NCBI RefSeq assembly: GCF_963676685.1
Contig: NC_092351.1
Coordinates: 42,708,733 to 42,772,732 of the forward strand
Length of the DNA: 64,000 nt
Source: Mytilus edulis
Taxonomy: Eukaryota > Mollusca > Bivalvia > Mytilida > Mytilidae
Reading direction: 5' to 3'
A model generated the notes under the pieces. It had not been told where the DNA came from. It searched no databases and saw only the letters and a list, made by a program, of their open reading frames with translations. This document shows, piece after piece, positions 50,312 to 62,367 of the stretch. The position numbers and the translations under genes were made by a program. How positions within the stretch are numbered: the stretch's first letter is position 1; each line of letters opens with the position of its first letter.

Positions 50312-52297
50312 CTAGTATCTCAATTGTTTGTAAAACAATTGAAAGGTCTTTCCTGTAAAAGTGATGTTTTCGTAATGTACCTTGTACGACCTTTCGTTTG
50401 ATATACGACAAGCATAGCTTCTGAAACTTTCCACTTTTAACACTTAATGACCTCATCCGCCTACATTTTTGAGATCGGAATTATGATATAAATAATATAG
50501 AGTAGATGAGCTTTCATTTGATATGCAACAACGTCATGTTCTAGAAAGTTTGATTTTTGCACTTAATAACCCTATCTTACTAATTTTTGGAGGTCGAGAA
50601 TTTGATATTTGAAATGTACACATCATGATCTTTCAATTGATATACAACAACCCTATCTTAAAAGAATATTTATTTTTTGCACTCAATGACCCCATCCAAC
50701 CCATTTTTAGGAGACGTCAATTTGAAATTTGAAATGTACGCTTTATGTTCTTTCATTTGATATGCGACAACCTTACAATCTGAGAAATTTGAATGTTTGC
50801 ACTAAATGACCCCACCCGTCCCCCTGGGATTAAAAGGGGGTTTAAAGTTTTCATTTTTAAGTAGAGTTTATTAAGACCTTCAATTTGATATATCAGATGA
50901 CCCTATTTGACAAAATGCCCAAAATGATGCAATATCAACTATATAAATAGAAGTTATGAAACTTACAAAGTCAATGCAAAACTTGAAAATTTCAAATTGA
51001 TTTTTTGGTGTTTTTTTCCATGGAATATTTTTGGTATTTAGTCAAACATGTAATTATGTTAACCTCTTCAATTTCTAAAACATTTTAAGAGGTAAGCTCT
51101 TGTTAATTCAGAAATACATGCCTCCGCTCGAAAAACTTCAAACTGCATTATCTCTAAAACGACAATAGATATCTCAAATCTGTTAAATGGTAAATGATCT
51201 ACAGTTGAAGGACAACATTATAGAAAAAGAATTAGGACAATTTCAAAGTTCACCAAGGTCATAATGAATCATCAATTATATGATGCAATACCAAACTTAA
51301 GAACCGAAAGTCGTAGAGACATGGGACTACCACCATTCAACTCAGGACCACTTGACCTTTCAAATATCACAAGGTCAAGGTCATAGTATAATGTGAAGGT
51401 CAAGGTGAAATTTCATCATGACCTGACATTGACCTCAAATTGAAGGTCTTGAACTACTGATCATCTTTGCAGTTTATAGTAGGTTGATATCTGATACCTT
51501 TAAAAAGATACACACACAATACTATACTTTTAAGAATCATCCCGTCGTAACTTTTGAACAGACAGTCGGACTCTTTTGAGCTCAGTGTATAAAATGTAGA
51601 GCTCGTCGAGAGGAACATTTTATACGCTGTAAGTATGCAGCAAACTCTTATCGTTTTCTTAATATGAAAGCTTGAAATTGCAGCGTAATTTTTTTTTGCA
51701 CTCGGTGACCTTTGACCTTGGGTGCAAATTGAAGGTCACATGAACTTAAGATTATTGGTGTAGGTCCCAAGTCTTTACGACTTCCGGTTCTCGAGATACA
51801 ATTTTTCAAAAATTGTGTAAATTTTTTCAAGGGAAATTACTCCTTATAAGGGTTAACAACAAAATAATTGTATATGTTTATTAACATTGACATCTGGCCT
51901 TGTACATGTTGCCGTTTTCAAATGGATTCTATCTTGAAAACTTTTTGAGAAAAATATAAAAGAAAGAAATTGCTTCAAGGGGACGTAACTCTCATAGGGA
52001 ATTAAGAAATCCTTAGCAGCCTCATATGGTAACAGATCATGATGAGGTCAAACTTTTGTCCAAATAAAGTCATGATATCTTTAAAAACAACGAGGGGGGG
52101 CCATGTCGAAAAAAAACAATAAAAGAGAGATAACTTCTAAAGGGGATGATGAAATCCTTCACAGCCTCATCTGGTAATACTTCATGATGAGGTCTACCGA
52201 TGGTCCATATTTGGTCTTGATAACTCCAATAGAAACGAGGGGAGGCCATGTCAAACAAATGCTGGATGAGAAAAAAAAAAAAAAAAAAAAAAAAAAA
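50312..52297 (-). mobile_element. 2 kb Helitron-like element, copy A of a tandem pair
   Basis: Begins CTAGTATC followed by a perfect hairpin TCAATTGTTT / GTA / AAACAATTGA (50,320-50,342). On the minus strand this reads hairpin, GATA, CTAG and then T, as a Helitron 3' end would. The right border is 27 A (52,271-52,297). Inside, the first 450 bp are four diverged 119-121 bp repeats (CTTTCATTTGATATGCGACAA and variants at about 50,391, 50,510, 50,629 and 50,750). The last 300 bp hold two diverged copies of a roughly 150 bp segment (CCTCATATGGTAACA / CCTCATCTGGTAATAC). No protein is recognised. The A tract could instead mean a retroposed plus-strand element. Confidence 0.5.
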
Positions 52298-54252
52298 CTA
52301 GTATCTCAATTGTTTGTAAAACAATTGAAAGGTCTTTCCTGTAAAAGTGATGTTTTCGTAACGTACTTTGTACGACCTTTCGTTTGATATACGACAAGCA
52401 TACCTTCTGAAACTTTTCACTTTTATCACTTAATGACCTCATCCGCCTACATTTTTGAGATCAGAATTATTATATGTAACATAGAGTAGATGAGCTTTCA
52501 TTTCATATGCGACAACGCCATGTTCAAGAAAGTTTGATTTTTGCACTTAATAACCCTATCTTACTAATTTTTGGAGGTCAGGAATTTGATATTTGAAATG
52601 TACACATCATGACCTTTCATTTGATATACAACAACCCTATCTTAAAAGAAAATTTATGTTTTGCACTCAATGACCCCATCCAACCCATTTTTGGGAGACG
52701 TCAATTTGAAATTTGAAATGTACGCTTTATGTTCTTTCATTTGATATGCGACAATCTTACCATCTGAGAAATTTGAATGTTTGCACTAAATGACCCCACC
52801 CGTCCCCCTGGGATGAAAAGGGGGTTTAAAATTTTCATTTTTAAGTAGAGTTTATTAAGACCTTCAATTTGATATATCAGATGACCCCATTTGACAAAGT
52901 GCAAATAATGATGCAATATCAATTATATAAATAGAAGTTATGAAACTTACAAAGTCAATGCAAAACTTGAAAATTTCAAATTGATTTTTTGGTGTTTTTT
53001 TCCATGGAATGTTTTTGGTATTTGGTCAAACATATAACTATGTCAACCTCTTCAATTTCTAAAACATTTTAAGTGGTAAGCTCTTGATGATTCAGAAATA
53101 CATGCCTCCGCTCGAAAAACTTCAAACTGCATTATCTCTAAAACGACAATAGATATCTCAAATCTGTTAAATGATAAATGATCTTCAGTTGAAGGACAAC
53201 ATTATAGAAAAAGAATTGGGACAATTTCAAAGTTCACCAAGGTCACAATTAATCATCAAATATATGATGCAATACAAAACTTGAAAACCGGAAGTCGTAG
53301 AGACATGGGACTATCACCATTCAACTCAGGACCACTTGACCTTTCAAATATTACAAGGTCAAGGTCATAGTAAAATGTGAAGGTCAAGGTGAAATTTCAT
53401 CATGACCTGACATTGACCTCAAATTGAAGGTCTTGAACTACTGATCATCTTTGCAGTTTATAGTAGGTTGATATCTGTTACCTTTAAAAAGATATACACA
53501 CAATACTATACTTTTAAGAATCATCCCGTCGTAACTTTTGAACAGACAGTCGGACACTTTTGAGCTCAGTGTATAAAATGTAGAACTCGTCAAGAGGAAC
53601 ATTTTATACGCTGTAAGTATGCAGCAAACTCTTATCGTTTTCTTAATATGCAAGCTTGAATTTGCAGCGTAATTTTTTTTTGCACTCGGTGACCTTTGAC
53701 CTTGAGTGCAAATTAAAGGTCATATGAACTTAAGATTATTGGTGTAGGTCCCAAGTCTTTGCGACTTCCGGTTCTCGAGATACAATTTTTCAAAAATTGT
53801 GTATATTTTTTCAAGGGAAATAACTCCTTATAAGGGTTAACAACAAAATGATTGTATATGTTTATTATCATTGCCATCTGGTCTTGTACATGTTGCCGTT
53901 TTCAAATCAATTCTATCTTGAATACTTTTTGAGAAAAATGTAAAAGAATGAAATTGCTTGAAGGGGACGTAACTCTCACAGAGAATGATGAAATCCGTAG
54001 CAGCCTCATATGGTAACACATCATGATGAGATCTAACTTTTGTCCAAATAAGGTCATGATATCTTTAAAAACAACGAGGGGGGGCCATGTCGAAAAAAAA
54101 CAATAAAAGGGAGATAACTTCTAAAGGAGATGATGAAATCCTACACAGCCTCATCTGGTAATACTTCATGATGAGGTCTACCGATGGTCCATATTTGGTC
54201 TTGATAACTCCAATCGAAACGAGGGGAGGCCATGTCAAACAAATGCTGGATG

Positions 54253-54290
<38 letters not shown>
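52298..54290 (-). mobile_element. 2 kb Helitron-like element, copy B
   Basis: Direct tandem repeat of copy A at a 1,986 bp period, with scattered substitutions and small indels, ending in 38 A (54,253-54,290). The junction joins the A tract of copy A directly to CTAGTATC of copy B with no host sequence between them. Copies appear about 95% alike by eye. Confidence 0.6.
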
Positions 54291-54291
<1 letters not shown>

Positions 54292-54398
54292 AGGAGAAAA
54301 ACAATAAGGTCTTTCCTCGCGGAGAGGAAAGACCTTAAAAAAAAAAAAAAACCAGGAGAAAAACAATAAGGTCTTTCCTCGCGGAGAGGAAAGACCTT
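54291..54398. repeat. Two 62 bp repeats carrying a 13 bp-stem hairpin
   Basis: Each repeat starts CAGGAGAAAAACAATAAGG and contains a perfect hairpin: stem AAGGTCTTTCCTC, loop GCGGA, then the complementary arm (54,306-54,336 and 54,368-54,398). The two copies are separated by an A run. GGTCTTTCCT also occurs near the left end of the neighbouring 2 kb element, so the hairpin may derive from that family. Confidence 0.8.
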
Positions 54399-54749
54399 AA
54401 AAATGTATTCCTGTAATAGCTTGTAAGTGGATAACGAGAATTCGCCTGTCCTCACATAATCTATGCATTGAAACTGGTCGTTGTTATGGAATAAGTAGAA
54501 ATAGTAGAATGTGTATAATGTGTGATAAAGTGTAGTAGAGGGTGAATTTCATTTTATTTTACAATGTACAAATTATAATGATATGCGTAAGAAGTTTATC
54601 AAGAAATATTAAAGGACCGTCAACTTATAAATTAGTACAAAATTATTGCTTTCTGTTGAAAACACTAAGGAACTCTGTAATTTAGGAAAGTACTTACTCT
54701 ATGCATTTAAGTGCAGGAATAATATTTTAGACCTATGTTAATTATATGT

Positions 54750-55068
54750 AGTTTGAGGGGGAGGGTTAAGATCTCACAAAAATGTATAACCCCGCCAAAA
54801 TTTTGCGCCTGTCCCAAGCCTCTGGCCTTTGTTAGTTTTGTATGATTTTAAATTTTAGTTTCTTGTGTATAATTTGGAGTTTAGTATGAAGTCCATTATC
54901 ACTGAACTAGTATACATATTTTAAGGGGCCAGCTGAAGGACGCCTCTGGATGCGGGAGTTTCTCGCTACATTAAAGACCCATTGGTGGTCTTTGGCTGTG
55001 GACTGCTCTATGGTCGGGCTGTTGTCGCTTTGACACATTCCCCATTTCCTCTCTCAATTTTATTGAAA
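54750..55068 (+). mobile_element. 5'-truncated retrotransposon tail
   Basis: Plus-strand copy of the tail at 37,525-37,860: GGTTAAGATCTCACAAA, TTTTGCGCCTGTCCCAAG, GGGGCCAGCTGAAGGACGCC, and an end near CTCTCAATTTTATT. No coding part is left. Only the 3' few hundred bases were inserted, as expected of target-primed LINE insertion. Confidence 0.65.
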
Positions 55069-55222
55069 CTCACAAACTGTATAATATGTGACTGATATTT
55101 CTGACGTTTGTTATCTATGTGTATGTTAACGCTATACAACTTGTAAACTGTATATTTATGCATATTATACTGATAAACTGTATTGTTTAAAGTAAATAAA
55201 GAATTAACTTTATCCTTTAAGT

Positions 55223-55315
55223 CAACATTCAACATGCAACATGCAACATGCAACACGCAACACCGCAACACGCAAACATGCAACACGCAACATGCAACAT
55301 GCAACATGCAAAATA
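55223..55315. repeat. 7 bp microsatellite (TGCAACA)
   Basis: About twelve copies of ATGCAAC/ACGCAAC with one or two 1 bp slips. It is the reverse complement of the 49.3 kb array. Confidence 0.85.
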
Positions 55316-56088
55316 GCAGTACCCAGCAAATTCTTATTTTTTGAAAGAATAAACAGACAATGTTCAGCTCAAATGATGAAAACAAACTGACAAATTTATT
55401 GACACGGCAAAAACTGTAAATATCAAGTTTTTGCAATTAAAAAACCAACCACAAATATTTCTTTGATTGAAGCAGATGTGCTAGACAATAATAAATCTGT
55501 CATTAAAATATTCATGGTCAGTTTGATCTGACCAGTGGTCATAACTGACACAGCATTGTCCTCTTGGTCATGGTTAATCTACCAATTAAGTTATCCCAGC
55601 AGGATAGGGGCTGTATCACACATGGGGTTTAATTAGAAACAAGGAGGAAACTTTCAGCACTATTGTTCACACTTTATTATTAAACAAAGTCAAAGAAAGC
55701 TAAGATTGTTCTGGTCATGTGTTAGGGTCACAAGGAAAACTGACCACTGCTGGAAATAATTGTGCATTTCCTTTGAATGATATAAAAGCAAAAGGAAGCC
55801 TGTGCAATTACTTTTCAATGAAATTAAATGCAAAGTTCCATTTGAAGAGTTTCAGCCTAATTAGTGTGATTTGATGCCTTTTTCATTGGGGAAGTTTAAC
55901 ATTTGATGAATTTTCACAGCTTTTCAGTGGATTATACTGCTATCTAATTATAGTAAGTACAATAATGGATAATGGAATTTATTTCTGTAAAAGTTACTCA
56001 GAACAAAGCTAGGTTTGAAATCCTCTATCAGAGATTACTGTGTACAATGTATTATAGCTGCCTCTGTATTCATTTTGTTAGCTCAGGG
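55316..56088. other. No gene recognised
   Basis: AT-rich, nothing supported. Confidence 0.45.
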
Positions 56089-56093
56089 GCGGA

Positions 56094-56271
56094 TCCAGCC
56101 ATTTACAAAAAGGGAGATGGGTTCCCAACCGAGTAAAAAATTGGGGAAAAACGGGGGGGGGGGGGGGGGGGTTTCCAACAATATGTCCCCTTCATGAAAT
56201 TTAAAGAAATTGATTGTCAAAAAAGAGGAGGTTCCGTTACCCATGAAATTCTCCCCCTGGATCCACTTCTG
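56094..56271. mobile_element. Short TIR element with poly-G tract
   Basis: Left end CAGGGGCGGATCCAGCC, right end CCCTGGATCCACTTCTG. Flanks TAGCT and TAGGT agree at 4 of 5 bases. Contains a G run of about 20 (56,151-56,171). Confidence 0.7.
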
Positions 56272-56511
56272 TAGGTGAGCAATATTGGTTTTTTTTTTGG
56301 TTGTATTCTTATTAAAACCAGTCTAATGGTACATGTATCTGAGTGTTATAGGGTACATTCAGTTGAATAGACAAAGTTCAAAATTCTATTTTTTTCCAAT
56401 CAATTAATTGTTTCCTGGATCTGTGTCAGTTATCATAAATTTCAGCCAAACTTTACATTCAAATCTTTAATTACTGCTATTTAGATTCAGCTGATATAGT
56501 ACACGTTTTGT

Positions 56512-56640
56512 TTAGGAGCCAGCTGAATCCTGCCACAGGTTGTAGGATTTTCTCCCTGAGTTACGAAGACCCATTGGTGCCCTCTGGCTGTTTTCTACCC
56601 ATTAGTAGAGTTGTCTTTTTACACATTCTCAATCTTATGT
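56512..56640 (+). mobile_element. Diverged retrotransposon-tail fragment
   Basis: AGGAGCCAGCTGAATCC, then GAAGACCCATTGGTG, CCTCTGGCTGTTTTCT and ACACATTCTCAATCTTA: an older copy of the tail at 54.75-55.07 kb. Confidence 0.5.
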
Positions 56641-57350
56641 TTTGGATGCCAGAAAATTACATTAGAAGGTAAACATATTTGGGAAATTCAACCCATTTGT
56701 TGTTTTGTGTTATGATACCACACGAATCATCAACAGCTTATGTCACCATAAAAACATTAACTAAGTCAACATCATGGTTTCTGCCAGCTGGTGAATATAT
56801 TTTTGTTGTTAAATAATATCCAATGAAATAAATTACCACCAGCTGCTCTGAATAACCGTAAAAATGTACTTTACCATGTTTATACTTGACAAAATAGAAA
56901 ACAAAACATTTGTTAAAAAATAATAATAAGATACCTTACAAGACAATAATAAGTAGACTTGGACAGATATAAAAAAAAATTGCCCTCTCCCTTTTTCCCA
57001 ATCTTTTTTACTTGAGACTTAATTTGTCAGAGAGCTGGGACCAAATAGGACACAGATTTTTCTTGTAGACATAAACAAAGATCTTCCATATAGCATATAT
57101 ATACCATGTATACACTAAATATATACAAAGACTCTTACTCTGATAATGCTGATACTTTTAAACGTTCCTAATTGTTTGCTTAAAAATCAAAATAGAACAA
57201 CACAATACTTAATGTGATGTGGTCTGAAAGTCTAATCTCCCATTGTATGCATATATATTCAATCTTTGTACACATGTACAGTTGTCTGAAAATAGTACAA
57301 ATATTTGAAAATGCAACTATATATATTCTGATTGATTCTGGTTTTATACT
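56641..57350. other. No gene recognised
   Basis: AT-rich, nothing supported. Confidence 0.45.
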
Positions 57351-57354
57351 AGCC

Positions 57355-57515
57355 TTTTTGGGGCCCTTTATAGCTTGCTTACATCGGTATAGCTGTGTAC
57401 TAAGGCTCTGTGTTGAAGACCGTACTTTGACCTATAATGGTTTACTTTTATACATTGTGACTTGGATGGACTGAGTTGTCTCATTGGCACTCATTCACAT
57501 CTACTTATATCTATA
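57355..57515 (+). mobile_element. Retroelement 3' tail, diverged
   Basis: TTTTTGGGGCCCTTTATAGC, GTGTTGAAGACCGTACTTTG, GAGTTGTCTCATTGGCACTC, CACATCTACTTATATCT: the same tail family as at 35.0 kb. The 86-codon frame overlapping it is not a gene. Confidence 0.6.
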
Positions 57516-58936
57516 TAGTAATAGTCAGGTGACTTAAATTGTATAGTGCTTCAAGTTTTAGTTGAAACAAAATACAAATGTTCAAATCATCAATGAACAA
57601 TAATTCATTCTATTTTTCAAAGATTTATCTGTCAACTTCAGACAAAATAAGACATGAAAATCTTAAGTCTAATATTGACCAAGGAATCAAATGACATTTT
57701 ATTTGTCAAAAGATGATTGATAGAACAAGCCTATATACATACAGACATATTATAGTCTGTAATTCTGATAAGTTTTTAATATTGATGGCTGAATTTTAAT
57801 CCATAATCATTTAAACTTTTAACCCTACAATGCATTCCAAGTAAGCCTCAGATATCACAAACGCACCTTTTGTGTTTTCAAGAGGTCATAAGTATATTTG
57901 CTAATAAAACTATTTTGTTTGCAGGAAAGCCTGTAAAAATGGATTTCATTTATATCAAAACATAAAAAACCACCTTAAAATCACATGCGATTTAGATATG
58001 ATAAATTTGGGACCTGATGCTTGACATGGTCTCGCTGCTCTAACATATGCAATTTTCAAATGTGCGACAGTTTAAACTGCATGTGTTATTAATTTAAGTA
58101 TACAGATTCTGAAGGCAGAGAATTATTAAGTTTAAATTATATTTGATTCCAATTTATTGTAAGGATAGGTTTAATGAAGCCCCAAATTGTATCTTCTCCT
58201 TAAATTTCTAAATTCCGACATTCAAGATATAAAATGTACACATGAACACATGCAAAAACCTGCTGTTTCTTAAACACAATACAATTTTTATTTTGCATGG
58301 ATACTGAAGAATGTAAAGTATTGATAAATGCACCCTGGGAGATTGACTGATTTAAATTCAAATTTTTGAAAATGCTGATTAGATTATTACATCATTTAAA
58401 CTCGAATCTTCATTAATGGAGGTAAGGAAATTTATCCTTTTTTCTTCTTCAAATTATCGAAAGATTAATCTAATGATAGTCATTTATCTAATTGCAGACT
58501 AGATTTTTTCTATTTCATTTCTTTTATGTAATACATTGAAACCTGTCAACCACTTTCTTTCCAATATATCATTATTGCCAAATCATTCTATATCCACAGA
58601 ATTCAACATGCGATTACATTTTGAAACCTTTCAAATAAAATTGTCCATGAAATTTAAATTACCAAATGGAATGCAATTAAAACATGGTTAATTAAAATAA
58701 TTTGATTGTAATCAATGATATAATATGTAATTTTGTGACTTAAGGTGAAAATACCTGCAATTAAATGTCATTTACACCTGCATGGGGTGATTACCAAACA
58801 TAAAAAATGTACAATTGTATTTCCTTGTGTCTGACATCTTACAAAAATAAATACTTTATAGTCAGGGTCCTTACATTCATTACATTCTACAAGAGACATG
58901 TAGTAAGGGTGTAAGATGAGTGAATGTTGGTCTTGT
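57516..58936. other. No gene recognised
   Basis: AT-rich, nothing supported. Confidence 0.45.
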
Positions 58937-58941
58937 TGATG

Positions 58942-59072
58942 CATAGGCAGATCCAGGGGTGGGGAGGATGGAATTGGTTGATTATATAGGGAATCATTGA
59001 AACATGTCCAGAGCTGGGCCTCCTCAGGTCAGTCAGTGGGAACCTGTTAAAAAAGTTCTGGATCTGCAACTG
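58942..59072. mobile_element. 131 bp TIR element with TGATG duplication
   Basis: Ends CATAGGCAGATCCAG and CTGGATCTGCAACTG, flanked on both sides by TGATG (58,937-58,941 and 59,073-59,077). A diverged member of the CAG..CTG group. Confidence 0.7.
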
Positions 59073-59214
59073 TGATGCCCAGGGTTAATTCTGATAACAA
59101 TTAAATTGAGATGTAGCTTGATTTCCAATGTGAGAAGTCTATGATTCAGGCTTGGTCTTCAGACATTCATTGCCTATAGGATTTCTTTTGTTTTCATGAG
59201 TGTAGTAGAATTAT

Positions 59215-59995
59215 GACCCTGGTTGACAATGGTTTGACAAAAATATCAAATGGTCAACCATGGTCCTTGGAGATGGTTTACCATGGTTGACAATGGTTTG
59301 ACAAATATATCAAATGGTCAACCATGGTCTCTGGAGATGGTTGACCATGGTTGACAATGGTTTGACAAAAATATCAAATGGTCAACCATGGTCCTTGGAG
59401 ATGTTTGACCATGGTTGACAATGGTTTGACAAAAATATCAAATGGTCAACCATGGTCCTTGGAGATGTTTGACCATGGTTGACAATGGTTTGACAAAAAT
59501 ATCAAATGGTCAACCATGGTCCTTGGAGATGTTTGCCCATGGTTGACAATGGTTTCACAAAAATATCAAATGGTCAACCATTGCCCTTGGAGATGTTTGA
59601 CCATGGTACGGTTGACAATGGTTTGAAAAATATATCAAATGGTCAACCATGGTCCTTGGAGATGGTTGACCATGGTTGACAATGGTTTTACAAAAATATC
59701 AAATGGTCAACCATGGTCCTTGGAGATGGTTGACCATGGTTTGACAAAAGTATCAAATGGTCAACCATGGTCCTTGGAGATGGTTGATCATGGTTTGACA
59801 AAAATATCAAATGGTCAAGCATGGTCCTTGGAGATAGTTGACCATGGTTGACAATGGTTTGACAAAAATATCAAATGGTCAACCATCATGTCAATTATGA
59901 TCTATAGAGATGGTTGACCATGGATGACAAAAATATTAAAGGATCGATCAACTGTGGTTCAACCATGGTCTATAGAGATGGTTGACCATGGTTTA
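59215..59995. repeat. 64 bp minisatellite, about 11 copies (ATGGTCAACCAT type)
   Basis: The typical unit is GGTTGACAATGGTTTGACAA, AAATATCAAATGGTCAACC, ATGGTCCTTGGAGATGGTTG and ACCAT. Spacing is 64 bp in the first units and shorter later. Within a unit ATGGTCAACCAT and ATGGTTGACCAT form perfect 12 bp inverted arms around GGTCCTTGGAG. The last copies are diverged. Confidence 0.93.
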
Positions 59996-59999
59996 ATTT

Positions 60000-61045
60000 T
60001 GACAAGCCATGCCTTAATCCCCAAATCTCATCCTTTGTCATACATGTATATCCAAATTTCATTGGCTTGTAGAGTGCTTACCTGTTTTCAATTCTTAAGT
60101 GCTAAGTTAGCCTTTCAAAAATTAAATGTTATACAATTGCAAAAAAAGTTCCTTGAAGGATTACTTTGGTGTGACATTCAGAATGTGGGCTCAGCAAGAA
60201 CTTGTGGTTTGGTGAGACTTGTATTAATGCACAATACACAATTCAAGTTGTAAAAAAAAGGTTGAGTAACATTCTTCAGCTTTGAGGTATTTTGTCATTT
60301 CTATAGAGATAAGACAATAAGCCATACATCACTATGATTTCGGTACCTACATGTAGGAGGTGGAATATCTTCAAAACACCTGGGCTTAATTTCACTTTCA
60401 TATATATCACAGTTCATGACAACCTTTATAAAGATAATACATTCCTGACCACAACATGACTATGGCGACCTGAGTCTAACTGGAGGAGGCAAATAAATCA
60501 CTCACAAAATGTCTACAAATGACCGAAATGACTAAACCTATGAATAACTCTGAAAATAGTGTATTCAAAATTCTGTCATGTGATAATTCACTATATCAGT
60601 TATTTTAATCCCCCCATTTAATATTTGATCCTCATTTTCTCTTAAGTCTAGCCATGATTTGTTAACTTTATAATTTATATCCGCACCAAAAGCCAATATA
60701 TTTACTTTTAGTCACCAAACACCTCAATAATCACACCAGTATATAGATAGCACCTATCTTTTTGAGATAAATCAAATATGTAATGTCCAGTGATTGACCT
60801 TTTGACCCTGTAAATGACCACCTAGGTACTTATGTGTCAAAACAAGACTAGAAATGTTATAACTGAAGTGTCAACAGGTGTCATTATCTCAGTAGCTGAA
60901 ATATACATCTAAATAATGATGTAATTGACAATAATTGGAGGAAATGAATAGAACAGGATGTAACCACTTTGAATCAAGGAGGTTTCTTTCAGAGGCTTGG
61001 TAAATCAGATTCTTACACAATTTATATGGAAAATGAAGCTTTTAA
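60000..61045. other. No gene recognised
   Basis: AT-rich, nothing supported. Confidence 0.45.
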
Positions 61046-61057
61046 ATTTAAGTACCG

Positions 61058-61245
61058 TGGATTTATCTATTTTGTGGGTATCAATTTTCGTGGATTGCTG
61101 AAAACTTGCATATTCGTGGATATTTTATTTCGTGGTTTTTCCAAAGCCTTATTGAGAATATGATATTTGTTGAACATTTGAATATGTGGTTCCTCTGTAC
61201 CCACGAAACCCATGAAAAAATTGGTATCCAACGAATAATAAATAT
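61058..61245. mobile_element. Dispersed repeat, opposite-orientation relative of the 48.0 kb copy
   Basis: GTGGATTTATCTATTTTGTG, ATCAATTTTCGTGGATTGCT, TTTCGTGGTTTT, TTGTTGAACATTTGAAT, ACCCACGAAACCCATG, TATCCAACGAATAATAAA. Words are the reverse complements of those at 48,017-48,226 and in reverse order. Confidence 0.55.
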
Positions 61246-61404
61246 ATGCCTTCTTAAGTCACATCAGGAGCCTATATTATTTAGTTGTAAATTTTGGCGT
61301 TTTTTATGGGTAAACATTTTGTCATCTTGCAGCCTTACATATAGCTAATACTTTAAGACATATGTACAGGTTCTGCCTATTACAAGTCATCTCAATGTGG
61401 AGTC

Positions 61405-61645
61405 TTCCCTTAGAATATGGGTTTTGCTTGTTTTATCTTGGGACCATTTTAGCCTACTATATGGTATTATAGGTTTTGCTCATTGTTATCTTGGGCCTTA
61501 TTTAGCTTACTACACAGTATAGGATTTGCTCAATGTTATCTTGGGCCTTATTTAGCTTACTACAGAGTATAGGATTTGCTCAATGTTATCTTGGGCCTTA
61601 TTTAGCTTACTACAGAGTATAGGATTTGCTCATTGTTGAAACTTG
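61405..61645. repeat. 50 bp tandem repeat, about 4 copies
   Basis: Three near-perfect 50 bp units (TTGGGCCTTATTTAGCTTAC repeats at 61,491, 61,541 and 61,591) preceded by one diverged unit (TTGGGACCATTTTAGCC near 61,439). Confidence 0.9.
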
Positions 61646-62205
61646 TGCTGTTAGCTCTGATGAATAATAATAGTAGTTCTATACTAGCTGCTAACACCCT
61701 AGTCCTAGTAAGTCTCTGGTAGATTGCTCTTTCATTTGCAATCCTTCCACATCTCCCTATTTTTATATCTACAATTAATTGTTGTATTATAATGCACCTG
61801 ATTATTACCAATACACAGACATATATAGTAAATAAGTCTGTATTGATCTATCTGACAGAATCGCCCACTTTATTATCAAAATATGACTATTACATCTCAT
61901 CATAGAGAATCAATATTAAGGGTAATTGTTGTTTACTGCAAAACTATAATAACAAGACTTACATACCTGAATTTTTTAGCAGATTAATTGCACACTGAGA
62001 AACTATTGAATTTTTTTAGCTAAAGGTATTTTGATGTGAGTAAACATTAATCCGATTTTGAGCAATAAGAATATTGACACACATATCTTAACACAAACAT
62101 GCATGGTAAAATTTACGTCACCCAAATTTTAACTTGATGTGAGTGCTTTATGGTAATATTAGCATTGTGTATAAGTTAATCAACATTTATGTTTATCCAT
62201 ATTGG
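61646..62205. other. No gene recognised
   Basis: AT-rich, nothing supported. Confidence 0.45.
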
Positions 62206-62210
62206 AAATA

Positions 62211-62362
62211 CAGTGACAGATTCAGGGGGTTCCAGGGATTGGACCCCCCTCCAAACCCTCACTTTTTTTTTGGACAATCCATGCATTTTTATGGGAACAT
62301 ATGGTTGGAAACCCCCTTTCTTGAGTTGGGGTCCCCTTTTAAAATGGCTGGAACTGCCCCTG
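62211..62362. mobile_element. 152 bp TIR element with AAATA duplication
   Basis: Ends CAGTGACAGATTCAGG and GGCTGGAACTGCCCCTG, flanked on both sides by AAATA (62,206-62,210 and 62,363-62,367). It carries CATGCATTTTTATGGGAAC, the reverse of the inner word of the 35.8 and 37.4 kb copies, so it is inserted in the opposite orientation. Confidence 0.8.
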
Positions 62363-62367
62363 AAATA

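Noticed and set aside
59639-60253. Open frames with MVNHGPW-type repeats
   Set aside because: By-products of the 64 bp satellite. The unit length is not a multiple of three and the frame only survives through irregular units.
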